From Balanoglossus misakiensis (taxonomy: Eukaryota > Hemichordata): a stretch of DNA of 64,000 nucleotides. How positions within the stretch are numbered: position 1 is the first letter of the stretch; the number at the start of each line of letters is the position of its first letter. The DNA is taken from positions 1,860,001 through 1,924,000 of the forward strand of contig CM082578.2 in the NCBI GenBank assembly GCA_040954595.2, read 5' to 3'. Below, piece after piece: positions 1 to 13,330 of this stretch. Made by a program: the position numbers and the translations under genes. The notes beneath the pieces are model-generated. The model was not told the DNA's origin. It made no database searches and saw only the letters and a list, made by a program, of their open reading frames with translations.

Positions 1-658
1 ACAGGTTGGGAAAACGCAGAATGGAACGTACTTCGCCATTTATAACTTTCATGTTTGCAGCCCCCTGTGGTACTAGGTGTCGGAAATGGGTAAGCACACC
101 CTTCCAGCATGCTACACCCGTTAAGACTGACCCAAAGAGACAGATTTAAGTTGAATTTGACTTAACTAACAAATTACTGTTGCAAGTCAAATCCATATTT
201 TGACTTTATCTCCGACTGAGCGCAGCGAGTCTGAGAGACACTCCACGTCTTCCTCTTCACAAGCAGCCCACTGTTTACATAAGTTTCAGTAGCATCCATA
301 ATGGTTCTAAAGTTGGTTGCTCGAGACAATATTTCGGGCAAAACTGGACAGCTGCCGAAGTTTGGTATTTGGAATGATTGTCAGGTCACCTGTTATTATA
401 TGAACGTGAGGTTCACAAGTGTAAATCCAATATTTAACATTACTTAAAGGGACAAATTACTCAAATTCTCTTTTGAGCTTATTTGATCAATTGTGTTTGA
501 TATGAAATGTGCCTATTATGCTGTTTGACTTCTTTAAACATGCTTAAATACTGGCCAATAAATAACTCCACTATGTTTGAAATTAAACCAGATAGTACAA
601 TAATACATTCCAAATGTCATATGTGATAACATCATGCTTTGGACTTTTTTACTTTATA
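1..658. other. No recognisable gene
   Basis: No open frame with a recognisable domain and no repeat shared with the rest of the window was found here. A 48-codon frame at 301-447 is discussed among the rejected items. Confidence 0.5.
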
Positions 659-659
659 T

Positions 660-857
660 ATTACATAACATGTTACGGAGGGGGAGAGAGGTGAGAGAAG
701 GAATGTGAGAAAGGAGAGAAGAAAAGCAAGAGGGCGGAAATGAGAATGTCAGGATGGAAAGGGGATGAGGGGAGGACTTTGACAGAAGGGGAGGGGAGAG
801 ACCGAATAAGTGAAGGTGAGAGAGGAAGTGGTTAGACAGGAAGAAAGGGAAATTAAA
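660..857. repeat. Polypurine tract
   Basis: About 200 bp are almost entirely A and G on the plus strand, made of irregular GGAGA, GGGGA and GAAAG runs with few pyrimidine interruptions. The complementary strand reads as a serine/phenylalanine-rich open frame, which is a composition artefact. Such tracts can form triplex DNA; nothing in the sequence shows that this one does. Confidence 0.7.
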
Positions 858-858
858 G

Positions 859-925
859 CTCAATCACCACCACCACCACCACAATCATCATCATCACCAT
901 CATTGCCATCATCATTCTGGAGGCA
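859..925. repeat. CAC/CAT microsatellite
   Basis: Imperfect trinucleotide runs of CAC followed by CAT directly follow the polypurine tract. Confidence 0.85.
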
Positions 926-2640
926 TCGTGGCCTGTATTGGCCCATGGGCATCATGGGCCAAAAAAACTGATTCAGTGTAAATGTGCATAAACCACACTT
1001 TTGTACGAACTCCTGTAACCGGTGACGCAAGTCGTGAGTGAATTTGTGGGCGTGTCGCGACCTTTTCTGTGAACGTGATGCAGAGTGATATATTGATGAC
1101 CCCCAGCCACCCCCACACCCTTTGGTAACACACTTCTTAAACTTTCTTTACATAGAATGGACTTCTCAAACCTTCCTTACCAAAGTTCTGATTAAAGACA
1201 TCTATCTTCTAGGGTACTACCAACAGCGTTTCACGTGACTGTAGACAAGCAGCAAGTACCTGTTCACAGACAAGGGCGTGCGCGCGTCCACAATAATTAA
1301 CGAATGTTTTTACCGCCGTGTGTTTTATGCACATAAACACTGAATCAGCTTTAATATTGTCCCATGATGCCCCGTGAGTTGTCAGGGTACCAAACTGACA
1401 ATGCTCGAGAAAAAATGAAGTGTTGACATGCATGTTGATAAGGGGTATCACGTGCACAATGCATGTTGCAGACGCTGGTTTCTCTTAGCAATAGAGTAGA
1501 GGCGTAAGGATGGGTTGATCTTGTGATTAAGAATTTTGGCAAAGAAACAGAAATTGTGCCATTTAGTTTTGTATTAAACCCTATTCGCGTATTTTATGTT
1601 AAAGCACGAAATACTGCAATAATGAGATACGGTAGTATTTAACACATATCATATATGATATAATATAGCTTTATCAATACCAGTGAATTTTGTGACGTCA
1701 TTTCTGTACATTTTTTTTTCTTTTATTTAAAACGCACAATGTTACATCAACAAATCAAAAGAAGAAACGAACTGAAAAGTCACATCATAGCTTCAAAATT
1801 TATTACACTTTCTGGATGGTTGCATGATTCCTAAGGCTTGTATACCTTCAACCTCAATGTCACGCGGGAGGATTGGTGTTAATGTAACGGGGAATTAAAC
1901 TCTATAGATGGGGATAACTCGCTTGGCTAATACTGAGAGGTACCTATATGGAATCGTGCTGACGTCCAGATACATCGACACGAACACTGGGTATTTATGG
2001 TAGCAACTGAAAATATAAGAATTTAATGAAATAAACCTACTCGACCACTTGCGTTCTGAGGACAAGAAGGACACAAATAGTCCGCCATCCAAAAGACCGT
2101 TCCAGCATTTTATTTTTACCCGTCAAAAGACGCGGAGATATATTTTTAGATGAAAGATCCATGCATACTCAGATTGCATAGTACTTGTCTTCCTTGTGTT
2201 CCTTAAAATAATGAATGTATTGTATTTTCTTTTCTTTTCATCAGGAATGTGATAACTTTCTTAACACTTCAAAAGTTTCTTTACTCTTCAATCACTTCTG
2301 TCTCAACTGTTAAGTTTAACTTTTACTTCCAAATCTCAGGTCACAAACTTTATAGACTGCTAAACAATTTTCTTCCTAGTGTTGTATGCGCCACTTGTGA
2401 ATTTTTGCGAGTGAGATTCACGGGCGTTTGAGCACAATTTATACAAAAGATGTTTATCGCCATTAGAAAAACGTTCGCGTAGAATCAATGACGTCATGGT
2501 AAATTTTAGCTGCATGCTCCAATAGGGATGATAGGGAGACTACTTGTTGTAGAGCACCTGAAAATGTACGTATTTCGTCACTTCCTTTTCGCGAAATTTA
2601 ATTCTTAACGGCATCTTAGTTTTAAGATTTGTGATTTCTT
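926..2640. other. No recognisable gene
   Basis: Only short open frames without recognisable domains are present on either strand. No terminal inverted repeats or tandem repeats were noticed. Confidence 0.45.
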
Positions 2641-2960
2641 TTTTCTTCAGTTGTACATTTGCATCACAGGATACTTCTTTGTAGACTATCGAACCTTGGC
2701 ATCTCAGACACAGTACAAGCATGGTTTACATCTTACCTTCAATATAGATATCAAACTGTAATCATCGAAAACACTGCAAGTTCACAGTCACCTCTCGTAT
2801 ACGGGGTGCCACTGGCCCTCTCTTGTTCACCATTTATATAGCCCCACTTTATAGTAAACTGATTCGTCCCCACATCGTACAATTTCATCAGTACGCCGAT
2901 GATAACCAGCGATACCTCGCCTTTTCCCATCAAGATTCAACCTCTGACGTTCCTGTCTTC
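2640..2960 (+). pseudogene. LINE reverse transcriptase fragment (CR1/Jockey-like)
   Basis: The plus strand encodes a piece of a non-LTR retrotransposon reverse transcriptase. The frame from about 2650 gives residues typical of palm block 4 (RLSNLGIS, then WFTSYLQ, then a VYGVP stretch). The usual PQGSVLGP motif should follow, but bases are missing: the frame changes and continues as GPLLFTIYIAP near 2815-2850. The catalytic YADD appears at about 2892-2903 (QYADDNQ). The copy is frameshifted, truncated at both ends and dead. It may belong with the 3' LINE piece near 4.0-4.3 kb, which lies on the same strand, but the kilobase between them is not recognisable as LINE. Assignment to the CR1/Jockey-like group rests on motif recall only. 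Confidence 0.8.
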
Positions 2961-3985
2961 TAAGGATTGTTGAACTTTAATTCATGCAGTTTGTTGTTAC
3001 GGCCGGTCGTCCTCCGGACGTTTACCTCATCGGCTTCTGTGGGGAATCAGCCACGTCCGAAGGCTGACGGCGTACATTCTCTCCATCTCCTTCTCCACCC
3101 AACATATTCATAAAGTCCGAGAGAGGTACCCGGCAGATCGTAAACCTTTCGTAGACAGAGACTTGCAACAAATTTTCCGAGTAACACAAAGTTCTGGTTT
3201 ATTACTGGTCACACGTAAGAATTGCACGACTCGATCCATGCTCGTTGACTCCTATCACGGATCTCCGGTGATAAACGTGTGATCTCAAATTTCACCACAC
3301 CTTATTAATACGTCAGTCAAGTATTAAGTCATAAAAGGAACACGTCATCTTAATATATCTTAAACATGAACTTAGCGCGTGATATCTCTATCTCGTTCTG
3401 ACATGTATCAATTACACAATCTTGTTTACTCTTGGTAAAGTACCTATGTCAACACTGGACTAAAACCATACAAGTGAATGACTTCTTACGTAATCATAGA
3501 AAAGATCTATGAGCGTTAAACTCAGTCGTGACACTTTCCCACATTTCCAATAATCGAACTTCCACGTTCGATCAAAGAAAGAATGAAAACGAAAACCAAG
3601 TCTGCGCTATCGGTTTTAAATACACTACGCCAAAATCAAACTCAATAATCACTTTTAAAATATCACAGCCTGTTCAAAGAAATTAAAGAAAATCGCATAA
3701 AACGTTTTCAATGTCAAAATTCAAAGCGACTTCACTGTTCTGACTTCTCGTCAAAGAGTGTCTCTTTTCCAGTGAAAAATTCAACAGTCAATAACCGCGT
3801 AAAAAATCAAGTCTGATAGTTCTTTCGTACAAACAGTCTCTTCACTGCTGTACTAACGGAGCAGGCACATTCCAAAGATGCTCTCGAACACAATAACTGT
3901 TCCGGATAATACCGCCAAGTACGGAGCATTTCAGAGTGGATCATAATGCAATACAAGCTCGTAATAAACAGTAAAAATGAATTTA
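2961..3985. other. Unassigned sequence between two LINE pieces
   Basis: No domain was recognised. The stretch could be decayed LINE sequence or unrelated DNA; nothing visible decides this. Confidence 0.4.
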
Positions 3986-4400
3986 ATGAATGTTAAAAGA
4001 TCTTAATTTAATACCACTATCTGATCGCAGGAGAGAACAGCGGCTTCATCTTATGTACAAAATCGTAAATAACCAAATCGCAACTCCAGCCGAAAGTCAT
4101 ATTAAATTCAACCCACGTACATCCAGTAATTCACACTCAAGACCCCTGTTCATACCAATGTGCAAAACAGATACTTACAAAGTTAACACTCCTTCATTCC
4201 GCGAACCATTATTGACTGGAACCACTTACCTGATAACATTGTAACTAGCACAAACCTAGAGCATTTTAAAGCTGGTCTTTCAGGAATAACTAGTCATCAC
4301 GACTAAATTCACCTTGCGCACCTGCAGGATTACTGCTCAATTTCTGAGTTACTCTGCAGTATTATACAGATACAGATATAGATACAGATACACTTCATCA
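3986..4400 (+). pseudogene. LINE ORF2 C-terminus and 3' tail
   Basis: The frame from 3990 reads as the conserved C-terminal region of a CR1/L2-like LINE ORF2: LSDRRREQRLHLMYKIVN, then FNPRTSSNSHSRPLF. It then shifts frame by one base near 4195 and continues as RTIIDWNHLPDNIV and EHFKAGLS. A short GATACA-type simple repeat near 4373-4393 resembles the microsatellite tail such LINEs carry at the 3' end. The frameshift and missing upstream domains make it a dead 3' fragment. Confidence 0.75.
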
Positions 4401-4753
4401 TACTGTCAGGTTCAAAAATAACCACGACACGAATTCTTATGTGAAAGGATGCGTAAGACTACAATAAAATCACGCTCAACTTCAACTACACTCTGGGACT
4501 TCTCTCTTGTCCCTCGTATGAACTCACATGCCAACTCAAAGGGCCATTTTCATACGCCAGACCGTCTCCCTTGCGGTCATTAAAACATCACGACTTCATC
4601 ACCAGACCGTCTCTCTTGCGGTCATCACAAAAACTTCAACAACTCCTCGAAAACCTATTAAACTTCACTACACTGCACGGCATCACTTCAACAAAAGAAT
4701 ACACATTTACAATGTCGAAAACAATGCAAAAACTTGGTGGAAAACAATATCTA
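4401..4753. repeat. Short 45-bp duplication before the satellite
   Basis: The motif CAGACCGTCTC..TTGCGGTCAT occurs at 4558 and again at 4603, a 45-bp step. The two open frames over it look fortuitous. The satellite array begins at 4754 without an obvious junction sequence. Confidence 0.6.
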
Positions 4754-6783
4754 GCTAGTGGCCAGTGTCGTGCCCATCAATTTTGAGTGTTTGGTGGGGT
4801 CAACCTTTGCGTCAGCATTGATTAACCAGGCCAGAGCTAGTGGCCAGTGTCGTGCCCATTAATTTTGAGTGTTTGGTGGGGTCAACCTTTGCGTCAGCAT
4901 TGATTAACCAGGCCAGAGCTAGTGGCCAGTGTCGTGCCCATTAATTTTGAGTGTTTGGTGGGGTCAACCTTTGCGTCAACATTGATTAGCCAGGCCAGAG
5001 CTAGTGGCCAGTGTCGTGCCCATCAATTTTGAGTGTTTGGTGGGATCAACCTTTGCGTCAACATTAATTAACCAGGCCATGCAGAGCTAGTGGCCAGTGT
5101 CGTGCCCATTAATTTTGAGTGTTTGGTGGGGTCAACCTTTGCGTCAACATTGATTAACCAGGCCATGCAGAGCTAGTGGCCAGTGTCGTGCCCATTAATT
5201 TTGAGTGTTTGGTGGGGTCAAACTTTGCGTCAACATTGATTAGCCAGGCCAGAGCTAGTGGCCAGTGTCGTGCCCATCAATTTTGAGTGTTTGGTGGGGT
5301 CGACCTTTGCGTCAACATTGATTAACCAGGCCATGCAGAGCTAGTGGCCAGTGTCGTGCCCATTAATTTTGAGTGTTTGGTGGGGTCGACCTTTGCGTCA
5401 ACATTGATTAACCAGGCCATGCAGAGCTAGTGGCCAGTGTCGTGCCCATTAATTTTGAGTGTTTGGTGGGGTCGACCTTTGCGTCAACATTGATTAACCA
5501 GGCCATGCAGAGCTAGTGGCCAGTGTCGTGCCCATTAATTTTGAGTGTTTGGTGGGGTCGACCTTTGCGTCAACATTGATTAACCAGGCCAGAGCTAGTG
5601 GCCAGTGTCGTGCCCATTAATTTTGAGTGTTTGGTGGGGTCGACCTTTGCTTCAACATTGATTAGCCAGGCCAGAGCTAGTGGCCAGTGTCGAGCCCATC
5701 AATTTTGAGTGTTTGGTGGGGTCCACCCTTGCGTCAACATTGATTAGCCGGGCCAGAGCTAGTGGCCAGTGTCGTGCCCATCAATTTTGAGTGTTTGGTG
5801 GGGTCCACCCTTGCGTCAACATTGATTAGCCAGGCCTGAGCTAGTGGCCAGCGTCGTGCCCATCAATTTTGAGTGTTTGGTGGGGTCAACCCTTGCGTCA
5901 ACATTGATTAGCCAGGCCAGAGCTAGTGGCCAGTGTCGTGCCCATCAATTTTGAGTGTTTGGTGGGGTCAACCCTTGCGTCAACATTGATTAACCAGGCC
6001 ATGCAGAGCTAGTGGCCAGTGTCGTGCCCATCAATTTTGAGTGTTTGGTGGGGTCAACCTTTGCGTCAACATTGATTAGCCAGGCCAGAGCTAGTGGCCA
6101 GTATCGTGCCCATCAATTTTGAGTGTTTGGTGGGGTCAACCTTTGCGTCAACCTTGATTAACTAGGCCATGCAGAGCTAGTGGCCAGTGTCGTGCCCATC
6201 AATTTTGAGTGTTTGGTGGGGTCAACCTTTGCGTCAACCTTGATTAACTAGGCCATGCAGAGCTAGTGGCCAGTGTCGTGCCCATCAATTTTGAGTGTTT
6301 GGTGGGGTCAACCTTTGCGTCAACATTGATTAACCAGGCCATGCAGAGCTAGTGGCCAGTGTCGTGCCCATCAATTTTGAGTGTTTGGTGGGGTCAACCT
6401 TTGCGTCAACATTGATTAACCAGGCCATGCAGAGCTAGTGGCCAGTGTCGTGCCCATCAATTTTGAGTGTTTGGTGGGGTCAACCTTTGCGTCAACCTTG
6501 ATTAACTAGGCCATGCAGAGCTAGTGGCCAGTGTCGTGCCCATCAATTTTGAGTGTTTGGTGGGGTCAACCTTTGCGTCAACATTGATTAACCAGGCCAT
6601 GCAAAGCTAGTGGCCAGTGTCGTGCCCATCAATTTTGAGTGTTTGCAGGTGTGGTCAACCTTTGCGTCAACATTGATTAACCAGGCCATGCAGAGCTAGT
6701 GGCCAGTGTCGTGCCCATCAATTTTGAGTGTTTGCAGGTGTGGTCAACCTTTGCGTCAACATTGATTAACCAGGCCATGCAGA

Positions 6784-9700
6784 GCTAGTGGCCAGTGTAG
6801 TGCCCATCAATTTTGAGTGTTTGAAGGTGTGGTCAACCTTTGCGTCAACATTGATTAACCAGGCCATGCAGAGCTAGTGGCCAGTGTAGTGCCCATCAAT
6901 TTTGAGTGTTTGCAGGTGTGGTCAACCTTTGCGTCAACATTGATTAACCAGGCCATGCAGAGCTAGTGGCCAGTGTAGTGCCCATCAATTTTGAGTGTTT
7001 GCAGGTGTGGTCAACCTTTGCGTCAACATTGATTAACCAGGCCATGCAGAGCTAGTGGCCAGTGTCGTGCCCATCAATTTTGAGTGTTTGCAGGTGTGGT
7101 CAACCTTTGCGTCAACATTGATTAACCAGGCCATGCAGAGCTAGTGGCCAGTGTCGTGCCCATCAATTTTGAGTGTTTGGTGGGGTCAACCTTTGCGTCA
7201 ACATTGATTAACCAGGCCATGCAGAGCTAGTGGCCAGTGTCGTGCCCATCAATTTTGAGTGTTTGGTGGGGTCAACCTTTGTGTCAACATTGATTAACCA
7301 GTCCATGCAGAGCTAGTGGCCAGTGTCGTGCCCATCAATTTTGAGTGTTTGGTGGGGTCAACCTTTGCGTCAACATTGATTAACCAGGCCATGCAGAGCT
7401 AGTGGCCAGTGTCGTGCCCATCAATTTTGAGTGTTTGGTGGGGTCAACCTTTGCGTCAACATTGATTAACCAGGCCATGCAGAGCTAGTGGCCAATGTCG
7501 TGCCCATCAATTTTGAGTGTTTGGTGGGGTCAACCTTTGCGTCAACATTGATTAACCAGGCCATGCAGAGCTAGTGGCCAGTGTCGTGCCCATCAATTTT
7601 GAGTGTTTGGTGGGGTCAACCTTTGTGTCAACATTGATTAACCAGGCCATGCAGAGCTAGTGGCCAGTGTCGTGCCCATCAATTTTGAGTGTTTGGTGGG
7701 GTCAACCCTTGCGTCAACATTGATTAGCCAGGCCAGAGCTAGTGGCCAGTGTCGTGCCCATCAATTTTGAGTGTTTGGTGGGGTCAACCCTTGCATCAGC
7801 ATTGATTAGCCAGGCCAGAGCTAGTGGCCAGTGTCGTGCCCATCAATTTTGAGTGTTTGGTGGGGTCAACCTTTGCGTCAGCATTGATTAGCCAGGCCAG
7901 AGCTAGTGGCCAGTGTCGTGCCCATCAATTTTGAGTGTTTGGTGGGGTCAACCCTTGCGTCAGCATTGATTAGCCAGGCCAGAGCTAGTGGCCAGTGTCG
8001 TGCCCATCAATTTTGAGTGTTTGGTGGGGTCAACCTTTGCGTCAACATTGATTAGCCAGGCCAGAGCTAGTGGCCAGTGTCGTGCCCATCAATTTTGAGT
8101 GTTTGGTGGGGTCAACCTTTGCGTCAACCTTGATTAACCAGGCCATGCAGAGCTAGTGGCCAGTGTCGTGCCCATCAATTTTGAGTGTTTGGTTGGGTCA
8201 ACCTTTGCGTCAACATTGATTAACCAGGCCATGCAGAGCTAGTGGCCAGTGTCGTGCCCATCAATTTTGAGTGTTTGGTGGGGTCAACCTTTGCGTCAAC
8301 ATTGATTAACCAGGCCATGCAGAGCTAGTGGCCAGTGTCGTGCCCATCAATTTTGAGTGTTTGGTGGGGTCAACCTTTGCGTCAACATTGATTAACCAGG
8401 CCATGCAGAGCTAGTGGCCAGTGTAGTGCCCATCAATTTTGAGTGTTTGCAGGTGTGGTCAACCTTTGCGTCAACATTGATTAACCAGGCCATGCAGAGC
8501 TAGTGGCCAGTGTAGTGCCCATCAATTTTGAGTGTTTGAAGGTGTGGTCAACCTTTGCGTCAACATTGATTAACCAGGCCATGCAGAGCTAGTGGCCAGT
8601 GTAGTGCCCATCAATTTTGAGTGTTTGCAGGTGTGGTCAACCTTTGCGTCAACATTGATTAACCAGGCCATGCAGAGCTAGTGGCCAGTGTAGTGCCCAT
8701 CAATTTTGAGTGTTTGCAGGTGTGGTCAACCTTTGCGTCAACATTGATTAACCAGGCCATGCAGAGCTAGTGGCCAGTGTCGTGCCCATCAATTTTGAGT
8801 GTTTGCAGGTGTGGTCAACCTTTGCGTCAACATTGATTAACCAGGCCATGCAGAGCTAGTGGCCAGTGTCGTGCCAATCAATTTTGAGTGTTTGGTGGGG
8901 TCAACCTTTGCGTCAACATTGATTAACCAGGCCATGCAGAGCTAGTGGCCAGTGTCGTGCCCATCAATTTTGAGTGTTTGGTGGGGTCAACCTTTGTGTC
9001 AACATTGATTAACCAGGCCATGCAGAGCTAGTGGCCAGTGTCGTGCCCATCAATTTTGAGTGTTTGGTGGGGTCAACCTTTGCGTCAACATTGATTAACC
9101 AGGCCATGCAGAGCTAGTGGCCAGTGTCGTGCCCATCAATTTTGAGTGTTTGGTGGGGTCAACCTTTGCGTCAACATTGATTAACCAGGCCATGCAGAGC
9201 TAGTGGCCAATGTCGTGCCCATCAATTTTGAGTGTTTGGTGGGGTCAACCTTTGCGTCAACATTGATTAACCAGGCCATGCAGAGCTAGTGGCCAGTGTC
9301 GTGCCCATCAATTTTGAGTGTTTGGTGGGGTCAACCTTTGTGTCAACATTGATTAACCAGGCCATGCAGAGCTAGTGGCCAGTGTCGTGCCCATCAATTT
9401 TGAGTGTTTGGTGGGGTCAACCCTTGCGTCAACATTGATTAGCCAGGCCAGAGCTAGTGGCCAGTGTCGTGCCCATCAATTTTGAGTGTTTGGTGGGGTC
9501 AACCCTTGCATCAGCATTGATTAGCCAGGCCAGAGCTAGTGGCCAGTGTCGTGCCCATCAATTTTGAGTGTTTGGTGGGGTCAACCTTTGCGTCAGCATT
9601 GATTAGCCAGGCCAGAGCTAGTGGCCAGTGTCGTGCCCATCAATTTTGAGTGTTTGGTGGGGTCAACCCTTGCGTCAGCATTGATTAGCCAGGCCAGAGC

Positions 9701-10913
9701 TAGTGGCCAGTGTCGTGCCCATCAATTTTGAGTGTTTGGTGGGGTCAACCTTTGCGTCAACATTGATTAGCCAGGCCAGAGCTAGTGGCCAGTGTCGTGC
9801 CCATCAATTTTGAGTGTTTGGTGGGGTCAACCTTTGCGTCAACCTTGATTAACCAGGCCATGCAGAGCTAGTGGCCAGTGTCGTGCCCATCAATTTTGAG
9901 TGTTTGGTTGGGTCAACCTTTGCGTCAACATTGATTAACCAGGCCATGCAGAGCTAGTGGCCAGTGTCGTGCCCATCAATTTTGAGTGTTTGGTGGGGTC
10001 AACCTTTGCGTCAACATTGATTAACCAGGCCATGCAGAGCTAGTGGCCAGTGTCGTGCCCATCAATTTTGAGTGTTTGGTGGGGTCAACCTTTGCGTCAA
10101 CATTGATTAACCAGGCCATGCAGAGCTAGTGGCCAGTGTAGTGCCCATCAATTTTGAGTGTTTGCAGGTGTGGTCAACCTTTGCGTCAACATTGATTAAC
10201 CAGGCCATGCAGAGCTAGTGGCCAGTGTAGTGCCCATCAATTTTGAGTGTTTGAAGGTGTGGTCAACCTTTGCGTCAACATTGATTAACCAGGCCATGCA
10301 GAGCTAGTGGCCAGTGTAGTGCCCATCAATTTTGAGTGTTTGCAGGTGTGGTCAACCTTTGCGTCAACATTGATTAACCAGGCCATGCAGAGCTAGTGGC
10401 CAGTGTAGTGCCCATCAATTTTGAGTGTTTGCAGGTGTGGTCAACCTTTGCGTCAACATTGATTAACCAGGCCATGCAGAGCTAGTGGCCAGTGTCGTGC
10501 CCATCAATTTTGAGTGTTTGCAGGTGTGGTCAACCTTTGCGTCAACATTGATTAACCAGGCCATGCAGAGCTAGTGGCCAGTGTCGTGCCAATCAATTTT
10601 GAGTGTTTGGTGGGGTCAACCTTTGCGTCAACATTGATTAACCAGGCCATGCAGAGCTAGTGGCCAGTGTCGTGCCCATCAATTTTGAGTGTTTGGTGGG
10701 GTCAACCTTTGTGTCAACATTGATTAACCAGGCCATGCAGAGCTAGTGGCCAGTGTCGTGCCCATCAATTTTGAGTGTTTGGTGGGGTCAACCTTTGCGT
10801 CAACATTGATTAACCAGGCCATGCAGAGCTAGTGGCCAGTGTCGTGCCCATCAATTTTGAGTGTTTGGTGGGGTCAACCTTTGCGTCAACATTGATTAAC
10901 CAGGCCATGCAGA
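6784..10913. repeat. 1,715-bp higher-order repeat of 20 satellite monomers
   Basis: Inside the satellite, the variant monomer with GTTTGAAGGTGTGG starts at 6784, 8499 and 10214, exactly 1,715 bp apart each time. Between the first two starts I counted 20 monomers with lengths 4x89, 6x86, 5x82, 4x86 and 1x89, which sum to 1,715. Diagnostic substitutions (TTTGTGTCAAC, GGCCAATGTCG, CCCTTGCATCAGC, GGTTGGGTC) recur in the same order in the first two copies. The third copy follows the pattern for eight monomers and is lost near 10.91 kb. Copies two and three share CGTGCCAATC, which copy one lacks, so they are closest to each other. Confidence 0.93.
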
Positions 10914-13330
10914 GCTAGTGGCCAGTGTCGTGCCCATCAATTTTGAGTGTTTGGTGGGGTCAACCTTTGCGTCAACATTGATTAACCAGGCCATGCAGAG
11001 CTTGTGGCCAGTGTCGTGCCCATCAATTTTGAGTGTTTGGTGGGGTCAACCTTTGCGTCAACATTGATTAACCAGGCCATGCAGAGCTAGTGGCCAGTGT
11101 CGTGCCCATCAATTTTGAGTGTTTGGTGGGGTCAACCTTTGCGTCAACATTGATTAACCAGGCCATGCAGAGCTAGTGGCCAGTGTCGTGCCCATCAATT
11201 TTGAGTGTTTGGTGGGGTCAACCTTTGCGTCAACATTGATTAACCAGGCCATGCAGAGCTAGTGGCCAGTGTCGTGCCCATCAATTTTGAGTGTTTGGTG
11301 GGGTCAACCTTTGCGTCAACATTGATTAACCAGGCCATGCAGAGCTAGTGGCCAGTGTCGTGCCCATCAATTTTGAGTGTTTGGTGGGGTCAACCTTTGC
11401 GTCAACATTGATTAACCAGGCCATGCAGAGCTAGTGGCCAGTGTCGTGCCCATCAATTTTGAGTGTTTGGTGGGGTCAACCTTTGCGTCAACATTGATTA
11501 ACCAGGCCATGCAGAGCTAGTGGCCAGTGTCGTGCCCATCAATTTTGAGTGTTTGGTGGGGTCAACCTTTGCGTCAACATTGATTAACCAGGCCATGCAG
11601 AGCTTGTGGCCAGTGTCGTGCCCATCAATTTTGAGTGTTTGGTGGGGTCAACCTTTGCGTCAACATTGATTAACCAGGCCATGCAGAGCTAGTGGCCAGT
11701 GTCGTGCCCATCAATTTTGAGTGTTTGGTGGGGTAAACCTTTGCGTCAACATTGATTAACCAGGCCATGCAGAGCTAGTGGCCAGTGTCGTGCCCATCAA
11801 TTTTGAGTGTTTGGTGGGGTCAACCTTTGCGTCAACATTGATTAACCAGGCCATGCAGAGCTAGTGGCCAGTGTCGTGCCCATCAATTTTGAGTGTTTGG
11901 TGGGGTCAACCTTTGCGTCAACATTGATTAACCAGGCCATGCAGAGCTAGTGGCCAGTGTCGTGCCCATCAATTTTGAGTGTTTGGTGGGGTCAACCTTT
12001 GCGTCAACATTGATTAACCAGGCCATGCAGAGCTAGTGGCCAGTGTCGTGCCCATCAATTTTGAGTGTTTGGTGGGGTCAACCTTTGCGTCAACATTGAT
12101 TAACCAGGCCATGCAGAGCTAGTGGCCAGTGTCGTGCCCATCAATTTTGAGTGTTTGGTGGGGTCAACCTTTGCGTCAACATTGATTAACCAGGCCATGC
12201 AGAGCTAGTGGCCAGTGTCGTGCCCATCAATTTTGAGTGTTTGGTGGGGTCAACCTTTGCGTCAACATTGATTAACCAGGCCATGCAGAGCTAGTGGCCA
12301 GTGTCGTGCCCATCAATTTTGAGTGTTTGGTGGGGTCAACCTTTGCGTCAACATTGATTAACCAGGCCATGCAGAGCTAGTGGCCAGTGTCGTGCCCATC
12401 AATTTTGAGTGTTTGGTGGGGTCAACCTTTGCGTCAACATTGATTAACCAGGCCATGCAGAGCTAGTGGCCAGTGTCGTGCCCATCAATTTTGAGTGTTT
12501 GGTGGGGTCAACCTTTGCGTCAACATTGATTAACCAGGCCATGCAGAGCTAGTGGCCAGTGTCGTGCCCATCAATTTTGAGTGTTTGGTGGGGTCAACCT
12601 TTGCGTCAACATTGATTAACCAGGCCATGCAGAGCTAGTGGCCAGTGTCGTGCCCATCAATTTTGAGTGTTTGGTGGGGTCAACCTTTGCGTCAACAATG
12701 ATTAACCAGGCCATGCAGAGCTAGTGGCCAGTGTCGTGCCCATCAATTTTGAGTGTTTGGTGGGGTCAACCTTTGCGTCAACATTGATTAACCAGGCCAT
12801 GCAGAGCTAGTGGCCAGTGTCGTGCCCATCAATTTTGAGTGTTTGGTGGGGTCAACCTTTGCGTCAACATTGATTAACCAGGCCATGCAGAGCTAGTGGC
12901 CAGTGTCGTGCCCATCAATTTTGAGTGTTTGGTGGGGTCAACCTTTGCGTCAACATTGATTAACCAGGCCATGCAGAGCTAGTGGCCAGTGTCGTGCCCA
13001 TCAATTTTGAGTGTTTGGTGGGGTCAACCTTTGCGTCAACATTGATTAACCAGGCCATGCAGAGCTAGTGGCCAGTGTCGTGCCCATCAATTTTGAGTGT
13101 TTGGTGGGGTCAACCTTTGCGTCAACATTGATTAACCAGGCCATGCAGAGCTAGTGGCCAGTGTCGTGCCCATCAATTTTGAGTGTTTGGTGGGGTCAAC
13201 CTTTGCGTCAACATTGATTAACCAGGCCATGCAGAGCTAGTGGCCAGTGTCGTGCCCATCAATTTTGAGTGTTTGGTGGGGTCAACCTTTGCGTCAACAT
13301 TGATTAACCAGGCCATGCAGAGCTAGTGGC
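10914..13330. repeat. Homogenised 86-bp satellite block
   Basis: About 28 nearly identical 86-bp monomers follow the higher-order block, with very few substitutions (for example GGTAAACC near 11.73 kb and CAACAATG near 12.7 kb). A rare AGCTTGTGG variant occurs at about 11001 and 11603, 602 bp or seven monomers apart, marking a recent seven-monomer duplication. Confidence 0.9.

Noticed and set aside
301-447. 48-codon plus-strand frame with PKFGIWND, like the NOI/RIN4 motif
   Set aside because: The match is a single short motif, with no conserved continuation or splice site seen; likely chance.
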